From G965227875 sp965227875 (GTDB taxonomy: Bacteria > Pseudomonadota > Alphaproteobacteria > Rhizobiales > JAJFHC01), in contig OZ245783.1 in assembly GCA_965227875.1 (NCBI GenBank), positions 4,836,001 to 4,900,000 of the forward strand: a stretch of 64,000 nucleotides of DNA, written 5' to 3'. Below the pieces are notes generated by a model. The model was not told the DNA's origin and searched no databases. It saw nothing but the letters and a program-made list of their open reading frames with translations. Below, one piece after another: positions 33,289 to 42,229 of this stretch. A program made the translations under genes and the position numbers. Position 1 is the first letter of the stretch, and each line of letters starts with the position of its first letter.

Positions 33289-35946
33289 ATGAATGTCGTA
33301 ATTGTGGAATCGCCCGCCAAGGCAAAAACCATCAACAAGTATCTTGGCTCGGATTTTACGGTCCTCGCATCCTATGGACACATCCGTGACCTTCCCTCCA
33401 AGGACGGTTCGGTGCGTCCCGACGAGGATTTCGCCATGTCCTGGGACATGGACGCGAAATCGAAGAAGCGGTTCAACGAAATCGCCACCGCCGTGAAGAA
33501 TGCGGACAAGGTCATTCTCGCGACCGACCCCGACCGCGAGGGCGAGGCCATCTCCTGGCATGTGCTCGAGATGCTGGCCCAGAAGAAGGCGCTCAAGGAC
33601 ACAGCCGTCGAGCGTGTCGTGTTCAACGCGATCACCAAGTCGGCCATCCTCGAGGCCATGAAACATCCGCGGCAGATCGACACCCCGCTCGTCGACGCCT
33701 ATCTCGCACGCCGTGCCCTCGATTATCTGGTCGGGTTCACGCTCTCTCCCGTCCTCTGGCGCAAGCTGCCGGGTTCACGCTCCGCCGGCCGGGTGCAGTC
33801 GGTGGCCCTGCGTCTCGTGTGCGACCGGGAACTGGAGATCGAATCCTTCGTCAGCGAGGAATACTGGTCCATCGTCGCCGACATGAAGACGGCGCAGGGC
33901 GACAGCTTCACCGCACGCCTAGCCGCCGTCGCCGGCAAGAAGCTCGGCAAGTTCGACATTCCCGACGAAGAGACCGCGACGAAATATGTCGCGGCCATGA
34001 AGAATGGCCACTACACGGTCGAATCGGTCGAAAGCCGGCCGACCAAGCGAAATCCGTTTCCACCCTTCACCACCTCGACGCTGCAGCAGGAAGCGTCCCG
34101 GAAGCTCGGCTTCTCCTCCGCCCGGACCATGCAGGTCGCCCAGCGCCTCTATGAAGGGATCGACATCGGCGGCGAGACCCAGGGCCTCATCACCTACATG
34201 AGGACGGACGGCGTGCAGATCGCCGGCGAGGCCATCGCGGAATGCCGCAACGTCATCGGCAACGAGTTCGGCGAGGCGTATGTGCCCGGCAGCCCCCGCG
34301 TCTACAAGACCAAGGCGAAAAACGCACAGGAAGCCCACGAGGCCATCCGCCCGACGAGTCTTTCGCGCATTCCCGCCGCCGTTTCGCGCCATCTCGACGA
34401 CGAACAGTTCAAACTCTACGAACTGATCTGGAAGCGGACGATCGCCAGCCAGATGGAAAGCGCCTCGATCGAGCGCACGACCGTGGACATCACCACACAG
34501 GGCGAAGACGGCGAGCGCTACACCCTGAGGGCCAACGGCTCCGTCGTGCGGTTCGACGGGTTCCTGAAGCTCTACCAGGAAGGCCGCGACGACGACGATG
34601 ACAGCGAGGATTCGCGCCGCCTTCCGCCGATGTCCAAGGCGGACACGGTGGGCCTGCAGAAACTGAACCCGAACCAGCATTTCACCGAGCCGCCGCCGCG
34701 GTTTACCGAAGCCACGCTCATCAAGCGCATGGAAGAACTCGGTATCGGCCGGCCGTCCACCTACACGTCCACCCTCACCGTCCTTCGCGACCGGGGATAT
34801 GTCCGCCTCGACAAGAAGCGGCTGATCCCCGAGGACAAGGGCCGGCTCGTCACCGCATTCCTCGAAAGCTTCTTCACCCGCTACGTCCAGTACGACTTCA
34901 CGGCGAGCCTGGAGGAAAAACTCGACCGCATCTCCAACGGCGAGATCGCCTGGCGCGACGTCCTGCGCGAGTTCTGGAAGGAATTTACCGCGACCGTGGA
35001 CGAGACCACGGACCTGAGGGTCTCCGAAGTTCTCGACGCGCTCAACGAGATCCTCGGACCGCATGTCTTCCCCGATCCGGGCGACGGCAGCGATCCCCGC
35101 AAGTGCCCCGCCTGTGAAGACGGGCGCGTGAGCCTGAAGGTGGGCCGGTTCGGCGCCTTCATCGGCTGTTCCAACTACCCGGACTGCCGTTTCACGCGGC
35201 AACTCACCAGCCCCGGCGACGAGAACGCGGCTGAATTGTCCGGCGACGGAAAGCTTCTCGGTGCCCATCCCGAAACCGGTACCGACATCTTCCTCAAGTC
35301 CGGCCGTTTCGGGCCCTATGTGGAAATGAAGCCCGAAGACGCGGAGAAGCCCAAACGTTCCGGGCTCCCCAAGGGCATGACTCCGGACGACGTGGACCTC
35401 GATCTGGCGGTGCGGCTGCTTTCGCTTCCCCGCGAGATCGGCCCTCACCCGGAAACAGGCAAGACCATCACCGCGGGGCTCGGCCGGTACGGCCCCTTCG
35501 TTCTTCACGACGGGCTTTATGCCAACCTCGAGAGTTTCGAGGACATCTTCACGATCGGCGAAAATCGCGCGGTGGCCCTTCTCGCGGAAAAGGCCTCCAA
35601 GTCGCGCGGCAGCCGGGCCTCGGCGCTGAAGGAACTTGGCGACCACCCGGAACTCGGCGGCCCGGTCCAGGTCATGAGCGGTCGTTACGGGCCATACGTC
35701 AAGCACGCCAAGGTGAACGCCACCCTGCCCAAGGACGTGGAGCCCGAATCCGTGACCATGGACATGGCGGTCGCGCTCATCGCGGAGAAGGCCGGCAAGA
35801 AGCCGAAAAAGGCGAAAACGACCAAGGCCAAGACGACGAAAGCCAAGTCCGCCAAGTCGAAGACCTCGAAAACCAAGACAGCCAAGTCCGCGTCGAAAGC
35901 CAAGACGGCCAAGGAGGACTCATCTCCAGCCGGCGCGGCGGGCTGA
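33289..35946 (+). CDS. topA: DNA topoisomerase I
   Basis: An 885-residue type IA topoisomerase that relaxes negative supercoils. The TOPRIM domain begins with NVVIVESPAKAKTI and has the DxDxE metal site in TDPDREGEA. The active-site tyrosine lies in GLITYMRTDGVQI. One C4 zinc finger (CPACEDG then CSNYPDC) is followed by C-terminal repeats with GRFGPYVEMKPEDAEKPKR-type sequence. A Lys/Ala/Thr-rich tail (about 845-880) resembles eukaryotic-histone-like tails and is probably DNA-binding. The start ATG 33289 has only weak Shine-Dalgarno support but fits the family N-terminus. The upstream 240 bp hold no other gene. Confidence 0.96.
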   Translation: MNVVIVESPAKAKTINKYLGSDFTVLASYGHIRDLPSKDGSVRPDEDFAMSWDMDAKSKKRFNEIATAVKNADKVILATDPDREGEAISWHVLEMLAQKKALKDTAVERVVFNAITKSAILEAMKHPRQIDTPLVDAYLARRALDYLVGFTLSPVLWRKLPGSRSAGRVQSVALRLVCDRELEIESFVSEEYWSIVADMKTAQGDSFTARLAAVAGKKLGKFDIPDEETATKYVAAMKNGHYTVESVESRPTKRNPFPPFTTSTLQQEASRKLGFSSARTMQVAQRLYEGIDIGGETQGLITYMRTDGVQIAGEAIAECRNVIGNEFGEAYVPGSPRVYKTKAKNAQEAHEAIRPTSLSRIPAAVSRHLDDEQFKLYELIWKRTIASQMESASIERTTVDITTQGEDGERYTLRANGSVVRFDGFLKLYQEGRDDDDDSEDSRRLPPMSKADTVGLQKLNPNQHFTEPPPRFTEATLIKRMEELGIGRPSTYTSTLTVLRDRGYVRLDKKRLIPEDKGRLVTAFLESFFTRYVQYDFTASLEEKLDRISNGEIAWRDVLREFWKEFTATVDETTDLRVSEVLDALNEILGPHVFPDPGDGSDPRKCPACEDGRVSLKVGRFGAFIGCSNYPDCRFTRQLTSPGDENAAELSGDGKLLGAHPETGTDIFLKSGRFGPYVEMKPEDAEKPKRSGLPKGMTPDDVDLDLAVRLLSLPREIGPHPETGKTITAGLGRYGPFVLHDGLYANLESFEDIFTIGENRAVALLAEKASKSRGSRASALKELGDHPELGGPVQVMSGRYGPYVKHAKVNATLPKDVEPESVTMDMAVALIAEKAGKKPKKAKTTKAKTTKAKSAKSKTSKTKTAKSASKAKTAKEDSSPAGAAG

Positions 35947-35958
35947 TCAGGGGTCGAC

Positions 35959-38235
35959 TTGGCAGCTTCGAGCAAAAAGCACCGACGCTCATCCACCGGA
36001 TCGTCCATGCCGACGGCGGACGAGATCCTCGAATTCGTCAATTCCCAGGATGGAAAGGTCGGCAAACGCGAGATCGCGCGTGCCTTCAACATCAAGGGCG
36101 CAAAACGCATCGAACTCAAGCGCATCCTTCGCGAGATGACCGCCGACGGATTGTTGAACAGGAAGTCCCGCAGCTTCCGTCCTCCGGGATCGATGCCGCC
36201 GGTGAGTCTTCTGGACATCGTCAGGATTGACGACAACGGCGAACCCGTCGGCAGACCGCCGAACTGGGACGAGGACACAGACGGACCGGCACCCTACGTG
36301 GTCGTCGAGACCAAGCGTCGCTCCTCCGCCGATACCGCGCCCGGCGTCGGCGACCGCGTGCTTGCGCGCATCGCGGCAAACCCGGATGAGGACGAGGACT
36401 ACCCCTACCGCGGCACTGTTATCCGCAAGCTGAACCGGGACAGCACGATCGTGCTTGGGGTACTCCGCAAGACGGACCGCGCCGCATGGCGGGTCTCTCC
36501 GGTGGACCGCCGCGCACGTGACGAGATCGAGATTGCCGCGGCCGACCTGGGCGGTGCGCAGCCGGGCGAAATGGTCAGCGTCGAACTGATGGGCAAACGC
36601 GGCCGCGGTCTGCCAAGAGGTCGCATCAGGGAACGCTTCGATTCCGTCGACGATCCCCGTTCGGTCAGCCTGATCGCCGTACATGCCCACGGCATCCCGC
36701 ATCGTTTTCCGGACGATGTGCTCGCCGAGACGGACCGTCTTCGCGAGGCCGATCCGGACGGGCGGCGGGACATTCGCGACATACCCCTGATTACGATCGA
36801 CCCGGCCGATGCCCGCGATCATGACGACGCCGTATGGGCGGAACCGGACGATGATCCGGACAATGCCGGCGGCCACCGCGTCATCGTGGCGATCGCCGAT
36901 GTATCGGCCTACGTGCGACCGGGAACCGCACTGGACCGGGAAGCCTTCAACCGGGGCAATTCGGTCTATTTCCCCGACCGGGTCGTACCCATGCTGCCCG
37001 AACGCATTTCGAACGACCTGTGCTCGCTCCGTGCCCATGAAGACCGCCCGGCGCTCGCCGTGACCATGATCTTCGACGCGGACGGCAACAAGACGGGGCA
37101 CGAGTTCTCGCGCGTCCTGATGCGGTCGGCGGCCAAACTGTCCTACGTCCAGGCGCAGGCGGCCATCGACGGAACGACCGACGACGTCACCGAGCCGCTT
37201 CTCGAACCGGTTCTCAAGCCCTTGTGGAGCGCCTACCGCGCGGTCAAGAAGGCGCGGGACCGGCGGGAACCGCTGGAACTGGACCTGCCGGAACGCAAGA
37301 TCGTTCTCGACGAGGCCGGGCATATCGAGAACATCCATACGCCTGAACGCCTCGATGCGCACAAGCTCATCGAGGAATTCATGATTCAGGCGAACGTGAG
37401 CGCCGCGGAAACCCTGACGCAGAGAAAATCGCCGCTCCTCTACCGGGTGCACGAGCCCCCTTCCGAGGAAAAACTTCGGGCGCTGTCGGAATTCCTCACG
37501 ACGCTCGACATAAAGGTCGGCCGCAAGAACGCGGTCAAGCCGAAGGATTTCAACGACGTGCTTCACCGCGTCCGCGACCACGAGGTCGAGCAACTGGTGA
37601 GCGACGTGATCCTCAGGTCCCAGTCACAGGCGGTCTACGATCCCGAGAACCTGGGCCACTTCGGCCTCAACCTGCGCCGCTATGCCCATTTTACCTCCCC
37701 CATCAGGCGCTATGCGGACCTCATCGTTCATCGCTCCCTGATAAAGACCCTGAAGTTCGGCAAGGACGGACTGGATGACGCGACCGCGTCGAAACTCAAG
37801 GCGGTCGGCGAACACATTTCAGGTACGGAACGCCGCGCCATGCTGGCCGAACGCGAGACCGTGGACCGCCTGGTCGCCACCTACCTTTCCGACAAGGTGG
37901 GCGCGCAGTTCCATGGCCGCCTTTCCGGTGTCGTCCGGGCCGGCCTTTTCGTGCGGCTCACGGATACCGGCGCGGACGGTTTCATACCGGCGGCAAGCCT
38001 GACGCAGGACTATTTCGTCCACGACGAAAAGACCCACGCGCTCGTCGGGCGCCACACCGGAGAGACCTTCCGTCTGGGGGATCCGGTCGAGGTCCGGCTT
38101 CTCGAGGTCACCCCGATATCGGGTGGCCTGCGGTTCGAATTGCTGAGTGACGGCCGCGCCGGAAAGCCTGTCAAGACGTCGCGCCACCACCACGGGTACC
38201 GCCGGCCGGGCCGTCGCGGGCGAGCGAAAAGGTAG
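35959..38235 (+). CDS. rnr: Ribonuclease R
   Basis: A 758-residue 3'-5' exoribonuclease of the RNB family. An N-terminal winged-helix-like part (about 15-75) leads to the cold-shock domains. The RNB catalytic core has the Asp cluster in TIDPADARDHDDAVW and PVVPMLPERISNDLCSL-type sequence (RVVPMLPERISNDL). The C-terminal S1 domain (about 635-715) includes GRLSGVVRAGLFVRL and is followed by a short basic Arg/His tail. The start is TTG 35959 with AGGGG upstream; ATG 36007 would remove 16 residues. It lies 12 bp after topA and is probably in the same operon. Confidence 0.95.
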   Translation: MAASSKKHRRSSTGSSMPTADEILEFVNSQDGKVGKREIARAFNIKGAKRIELKRILREMTADGLLNRKSRSFRPPGSMPPVSLLDIVRIDDNGEPVGRPPNWDEDTDGPAPYVVVETKRRSSADTAPGVGDRVLARIAANPDEDEDYPYRGTVIRKLNRDSTIVLGVLRKTDRAAWRVSPVDRRARDEIEIAAADLGGAQPGEMVSVELMGKRGRGLPRGRIRERFDSVDDPRSVSLIAVHAHGIPHRFPDDVLAETDRLREADPDGRRDIRDIPLITIDPADARDHDDAVWAEPDDDPDNAGGHRVIVAIADVSAYVRPGTALDREAFNRGNSVYFPDRVVPMLPERISNDLCSLRAHEDRPALAVTMIFDADGNKTGHEFSRVLMRSAAKLSYVQAQAAIDGTTDDVTEPLLEPVLKPLWSAYRAVKKARDRREPLELDLPERKIVLDEAGHIENIHTPERLDAHKLIEEFMIQANVSAAETLTQRKSPLLYRVHEPPSEEKLRALSEFLTTLDIKVGRKNAVKPKDFNDVLHRVRDHEVEQLVSDVILRSQSQAVYDPENLGHFGLNLRRYAHFTSPIRRYADLIVHRSLIKTLKFGKDGLDDATASKLKAVGEHISGTERRAMLAERETVDRLVATYLSDKVGAQFHGRLSGVVRAGLFVRLTDTGADGFIPAASLTQDYFVHDEKTHALVGRHTGETFRLGDPVEVRLLEVTPISGGLRFELLSDGRAGKPVKTSRHHHGYRRPGRRGRAKR

Positions 38236-38328
38236 CGCAGACGCGAGTGCCGCACCGTCTGGCGTCATACTGCCGCAGCGGTCCGATGGCCCCTGTTATT
38301 GTTGCCCGAATTGCCCCAGATTTGCGTG

Positions 38329-38790
38329 ATGATCGACTCTTCGCTCCACGCGGCAGCCGTGCCGCACACGCGCAATGTCTGGACGGCCATGTCCCGTGGC
38401 GCGCGAATGTCTTGCCCGTCCTGCGGCAAGCCGACCCTGTTCGACCGCTATCTGAAGGTTGCCCACGAATGCAGCTCCTGTGGTGAGGAATTGCATCATC
38501 ACCGGGCAGACGATGCCCCGCCCTATTTCACAATCTTCATCGTCGGTCACATCGTCGTGCCTTTCGCCCTTTGGGCGGAACGGTTGTGGCAGCCCGAGAT
38601 GTGGATTCACATGGCGTTGTGGCTGCCCATGGTCGTGATCCTGACCCTGCTTCTTCTTCCCGTGGTCAAGGGCGTCATCGTCGGCCTGCAATGGGCGCTC
38701 TACATGCACGGTTTCGAACTGGCGTCCGAGCGCGGCACCGCGACGGCCCATTCCGGTGTCGTGATCCGAACGCCACAGAACACGGAATAG
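38329..38790 (+). CDS. DUF983 family membrane protein
   Basis: A 153-residue protein. The cytoplasmic N-terminal part has a four-cysteine zinc-knuckle (CPSCGKPTLFDRYLKV and CSSCGEEL). Two TM helices follow (about 75-97 and 103-125, ILTLLLLPVVKGVIVGL). The combination defines DUF983. No function is known. The start is uncertain: ATG 38329 and GTG 38326 lack a good Shine-Dalgarno, and TTG 38299 is possible. In alphaproteobacteria it is routinely next to rnr and a NUDIX gene, as here. Confidence 0.85.
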   Translation: MIDSSLHAAAVPHTRNVWTAMSRGARMSCPSCGKPTLFDRYLKVAHECSSCGEELHHHRADDAPPYFTIFIVGHIVVPFALWAERLWQPEMWIHMALWLPMVVILTLLLLPVVKGVIVGLQWALYMHGFELASERGTATAHSGVVIRTPQNTE

Positions 38791-38891
38791 CGCTTGCCGT
38801 CCGGACGGCCGGAAGTGAATTCCTCAGCCGTCTGGACATACGCGTTCCACATTGGCATTGTCCCGCCTCCCCACGCCCCTGGAGACCGGAC

Positions 38892-39638
38892 ATGCCAGAT
38901 TCGAGCGGAAAGCCGCCGGCGCCTTCCACGACCGACAAACCTCGCGTCCTGCGGCCCAAGGATGCGGCCACGCTGATCGTTCTGCGACGGCAGGCGGGCC
39001 AGTGCCGGGTTCTGATGGGCCAGCGAAGCGAACAGCACCGGTTCATGCCCGGCAAGTTCGTCTTTCCGGGAGGACGGGTCGACCGCGCCGATTCCCGGAT
39101 CGAACCCCAGACGTCCCTCGCCCCCGTGGTCGAGGAGAAACTGCTCAACAGGATGCATGGCCGTCCCAGCACCTTGAGAGCCCGCGCCCTTGCCATGGCG
39201 GCCGTCCGCGAGACATTCGAGGAAACCGGCCTGGCGATCGGCGAATCCGTCGACCAGACACCCAGGACCCGGTCCGCCGACTGGCGCGCCTTCTTCGAGA
39301 CTGGTGTCGCGCCCTCCCTTGAGCACATGCATTTCGTCGCCAGGGCGATTACCCCGCCCCACCGCGTGCGCCGTTTCGACACCCGGTTCTTCGCCGTGGA
39401 TGCCGATCACATCCAGGGCGATCCGCATGTCCTTTCGTCGGCCTCGAACGAACTCCTCCACCTGCACTGGCTGACGTTCGACGATGCCCGCAAGCTTGAC
39501 CTTCCGCGAATTACCTCCATTGTTCTCGATGAACTGGAGCGCCGTTTCGCGGGCGGACGAACCTCGGATGCCGACCCGACGCTGCCCGTTCCCTTCTACT
39601 ACCAGGTTCGCGGCCGTTTCCGCCGTGAAGAGCTCTAG
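38892..39638 (+). CDS. NUDIX-family hydrolase with interrupted Nudix box
   Basis: A 248-residue protein. The Nudix fold starts with DAATLIVLRR. The box is split: GGRVDRADSR (the initial G region) and, about 40 residues later, AMAAVRETFEETGLAIGE, which supplies the RExxEExG metal-binding residues. Such an insertion is usual in the NUDT7/NUDT19-like CoA-diphosphatase relatives. The substrate is unknown. The 100 bp upstream hold no other gene. The stop is 25 bp before the ABC ATPase gene. Confidence 0.8.
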   Translation: MPDSSGKPPAPSTTDKPRVLRPKDAATLIVLRRQAGQCRVLMGQRSEQHRFMPGKFVFPGGRVDRADSRIEPQTSLAPVVEEKLLNRMHGRPSTLRARALAMAAVRETFEETGLAIGESVDQTPRTRSADWRAFFETGVAPSLEHMHFVARAITPPHRVRRFDTRFFAVDADHIQGDPHVLSSASNELLHLHWLTFDDARKLDLPRITSIVLDELERRFAGGRTSDADPTLPVPFYYQVRGRFRREEL

Positions 39639-39663
39639 CCTTTTTTGAATTTCGAGAAGCCGT

Positions 39664-40581
39664 ATGATCTCCATCCGCGGGTTGTCAAAGGTCTATCCCG
39701 ACGGCCACAAGGCCCTGAACGACGTCGACCTCGAGATCGACAAGGGGGAGATCTTCGCCCTGCTTGGCCCCAACGGCGCGGGCAAGACCACGCTGATCTC
39801 GATCGTGTGCGGCCTCGTCAACCCGAGTGCGGGAACCGTGTCCGTCGGCGGCCATGACATCGTGTCGGAATACCGCCGGACCCGATCCCTCATCGGCCTC
39901 GTACCCCAGGAACTCACCACCGAGACGTTCGAGACCGTCCGCAACACGGTCGAGTTTTCCCGTGGCCTGTTCGGAAAGCCGCCATCGCCGGAAAAGATCG
40001 AATCGATCCTTCGCGACCTGTCGCTTTGGGACAAGCGCGATTCGATGGTCATGACCCTTTCGGGCGGCATGAAGCGGCGCGTCCTGATCGCCAAGGCGCT
40101 CTCCCACGATCCGCAGGTCCTGTTCCTCGACGAACCGACCGCCGGCGTGGACGTCGAACTGCGCCGCGACATGTGGAACATCGTGCACCGGCTGAAGGCC
40201 TCCGGGGTCACCATCATCCTGACGACCCATTACATCGACGAGGCCGAGGAGATCGCCGACCGCGTGGGCGTCATAAACCACGGGGAGATCATCCTGGTCG
40301 AGGAAAAGGCCGAACTCATGCGCAAGCTGGGCAAGAAACGCCTGGTCCTAGACCTGCACACGCCCTGTCACGAACTGCCAAGCAGCCTCGATCGCCACGA
40401 TCTCGAACTGACGGAGGACGGCAGCCAGCTCGTCTACACCTACGACACGCATGGTGAACGGACGGGAATCACCGCACTCCTCGCGGACCTCAGCACCGCC
40501 GGCATCAAGTTCCGCGATCTCAACACAACCCAGAGCTCGCTCGAGGAAATCTTCGTGAGCCTTGTGAAGGACGAGCAATGA
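39664..40581 (+). CDS. ABC transporter ATP-binding protein (YadG-like)
   Basis: A 305-residue ABC ATPase of the ABC-2 drug/polysaccharide exporter type. Walker A is LLGPNGAGKTTLI, the Q-loop is VPQE, the signature is TLSGGMKRRVLIAKAL, Walker B is VLFLDEPTAGVD and the H-loop His is in TTHYIDEAEE. A ~65-residue C-terminal extension follows. It forms a unit with the permease gene overlapping by ATGA. The pair resembles E. coli YadG/YadH, of unknown substrate. The ABC pair lies between NUDIX and rpmG. Confidence 0.93.
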   Translation: MISIRGLSKVYPDGHKALNDVDLEIDKGEIFALLGPNGAGKTTLISIVCGLVNPSAGTVSVGGHDIVSEYRRTRSLIGLVPQELTTETFETVRNTVEFSRGLFGKPPSPEKIESILRDLSLWDKRDSMVMTLSGGMKRRVLIAKALSHDPQVLFLDEPTAGVDVELRRDMWNIVHRLKASGVTIILTTHYIDEAEEIADRVGVINHGEIILVEEKAELMRKLGKKRLVLDLHTPCHELPSSLDRHDLELTEDGSQLVYTYDTHGERTGITALLADLSTAGIKFRDLNTTQSSLEEIFVSLVKDEQ

Positions 40582-41342
40582 TCAACCATCGCGCCTTCTG
40601 GGCGATCTACAAATACGAGATGAGCCGGACAAAACGCACCCTGTTCCAGAGCGTGCTTTCGCCGGTCATTTCGACCTGCCTCTATTTCGTCGTGTTCGGT
40701 TCCGCCATAGGTTCGCGAATAAACGAGATCGAGGGCGTCAGTTATGGCGCCTTCATCGTGCCCGGCCTGATCATGCTCACGCTTCTCACCCAGAGCGTCT
40801 CCAATGCCGCCTTCGGGATCTATTTCCCGAAGTTCATCGGCACAATCTACGAGGTCATGTCCGCACCGGTGTCGTTCTTCGAGATCGTGCTGGGCTATGT
40901 GGGTGCAGCGGCCACGAAATCCTTCATGCTCGGGCTCATTATCCTTGCCACCGCCCACCTCTTCGTCGACCTCGACATCGCCCATCCGCTGCCCATGATT
41001 CTCTTCATGGCGCTGACGTCGATCACGTTCTCCCTTCTGGGGTTCATCATCGGCATCTGGGCGGACAATTTCGAGAAACTGCAGGTCATCCCGCTCCTCG
41101 TGATAACGCCGCTCACGTTTCTTGGCGGCAGCTTCTACTCGATCAACATGCTGCCGCCCGTCTGGCAGACCATTTCGCTGTTCAACCCCGTCGTCTACCT
41201 CGTGAGCGGGTTCCGGTGGAGCTTCTACGAGATCTCCGATGTCAGCGTAGACGTGAGCCTGGGCATGATTTCGCTCTTCCTGGCGTCATGCCTGGTGGCG
41301 ATCTGGTGGATCTTCAAGACCGGCTATCGGCTGCGCACCTGA
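40578..41342 (+). CDS. ABC-2 type transporter permease (YadH-like)
   Basis: A 254-residue permease with about six TM helices and the ABC-2 membrane signature. It starts RAFWAIYKYEMSRTKRTLFQ, the amphipathic coupling-helix region typical of the family. LTPLTFLGGSFYSINMLPPVWQ (quoted in part) is the well-conserved segment near the C-terminus. It overlaps the ATPase stop by ATGA. Together they form a half-size exporter whose substrate cannot be predicted. Confidence 0.9.
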   Translation: MINHRAFWAIYKYEMSRTKRTLFQSVLSPVISTCLYFVVFGSAIGSRINEIEGVSYGAFIVPGLIMLTLLTQSVSNAAFGIYFPKFIGTIYEVMSAPVSFFEIVLGYVGAAATKSFMLGLIILATAHLFVDLDIAHPLPMILFMALTSITFSLLGFIIGIWADNFEKLQVIPLLVITPLTFLGGSFYSINMLPPVWQTISLFNPVVYLVSGFRWSFYEISDVSVDVSLGMISLFLASCLVAIWWIFKTGYRLRT

Positions 41343-41354
41343 ACGCACATTCGC

Positions 41355-41382
41355 TTGACAGCGACGATTTCCTGAGTAGTGT
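41355..41382 (+). promoter_or_regulatory. Candidate sigma-70 promoter for rpmG
   Basis: TTGACA at 41355-41360 and a weak TAGTGT -10 at 41377-41382 with a 16-bp spacer, about 90 bp before the rpmG ATG. The -35 is perfect and the -10 poor, so confidence is limited. Confidence 0.45.
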
Positions 41383-41469
41383 GCTGCCAGATTTGCCGAA
41401 ACGGCACCAGACGCGCCGGGACCGACCGCAGCACGAGCGGGGACAGGGTTCCACAGAAGGTTCAGAGAC

Positions 41470-41637
41470 ATGGCCAAGCCGACAACGATCAAGATTCGCC
41501 TAAACAGCACCGCAGACACGGGCTTCTTCTACGTGACGAAGAAGAATTCGCGCACGATGACGGAAAAGATGACCGTCCGTAAGTACGATCCCGTGGCGCG
41601 CAAGCACGTCGAATTCAAGGAAGGCAAAATAAAGTAA
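41470..41637 (+). CDS. rpmG: 50S ribosomal protein L33
   Basis: A 55-residue ribosomal protein starting MAKPTTIKIRLNSTADTGFF and ending KHVEFKEGKIK. The pattern FYVTKKNSRTMTEKMTVRKYDPVARKH matches L33 (quoted here in parts). It lacks the CxxC pairs, so it is the zinc-independent form. The gene is short but clearly real. It has its own candidate promoter upstream and is followed 28 bp later by a strong terminator at 41666-41692. Confidence 0.95.
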   Translation: MAKPTTIKIRLNSTADTGFFYVTKKNSRTMTEKMTVRKYDPVARKHVEFKEGKIK

Positions 41638-41665
41638 GTATCCAAGCCTGTTTCGCAGACTTGCA

Positions 41666-41692
41666 GGGCGCCGGTGTTTCGGCGCCCTTTTT
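41666..41692 (+). terminator. Rho-independent terminator after rpmG
   Basis: An 8-bp GC stem (GGGCGCCG/CGGCGCCC, 41666-41673 with 41680-41687) and 6-nt loop followed by TTTTTG, 28 bp after the rpmG stop codon. Confidence 0.9.
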
Positions 41693-42229
41693 GTGTTCCG
41701 GGATCTCGAAAAGTCATCGACTGAAACAGAACTGAAATAGACAGGGCCGGATCCTCTCGGATCCGGCCCTGTCCGTTCCCCAGCCCGTCAATGTGCGGAC
41801 TTGCCTGCGATCTGATGTCGCCGGCCAAAGAGCGGCCGGCCCGGTACGGCAATCACGAGGAGGCCACTCCAACCGTTCCAGACCGGCCTTGACCCTACGG
41901 ACCCAGGAGATGCGGCGGACCTGAGCGCTCCGCAGGGTATCTTGGACAAGTTTTCCGAGACGGTCCCGACCTGACGGTGTATCGACAGGTAGGTCTGCTC
42001 GACTGTCCTCTGTTCAACTTCCCTGACCGCCGGTTTCCAGCGGTGCTTGTTGTTGAAGGAACACTAGCCGAATTACCTGCAAAAGCAATCGGAAGGTCGT
42101 TTCTGACCCTTCCTTATACAATTGTTAGTGAACGTTTAACCTTAACCGCGCACACGGCTGCCACGGCGGCTCCGGCTGTAACGCGGGTCACGGCAGCCCA
42201 CAGATCAAGAATTTCAGGGTGTGCGGAAG
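41693..42229. other. Gene-free region with strong hairpins between rpmG and pleD
   Basis: About 540 bp with no supportable gene. It contains a perfect 14-bp inverted repeat with a 4-nt loop (41741-41772), a second 7-bp hairpin (41820-41840) and the sequence TTAACCTTAACC at 42136-42147, which resembles two CtrA half-sites. The region is at the convergent ends of rpmG and pleD. A small RNA is possible but not shown. Confidence 0.4.
41741..41772. terminator. Perfect 14-bp hairpin, possible terminator for the convergent pleD transcript
   Basis: ACAGGGCCGGATCC pairs exactly with GGATCCGGCCCTGT across a TCTC loop. There is no T run on the + strand. On the minus strand it is followed by a moderately T-rich CTATTTCAGTTCTGTTTC. 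It is 450 bp past the pleD stop, so its role is uncertain. Confidence 0.4.

Noticed and set aside
33919..35706. 595-codon open frame on the minus strand inside topA
   Set aside because: Its sequence is an antisense shadow of topA, which has intact TOPRIM, active-site and zinc-finger motifs.
35989..37593. 534-codon minus-strand frame inside rnr
   Set aside because: Same reason: rnr is intact and its motifs explain the sequence; the frame shows no family.
42136..42147. TTAACCTTAACC as a CtrA binding site
   Set aside because: The two half-sites are adjacent (no 7-bp gap), and no gene starts nearby on either strand; chance is likely in an AT-richer spot.
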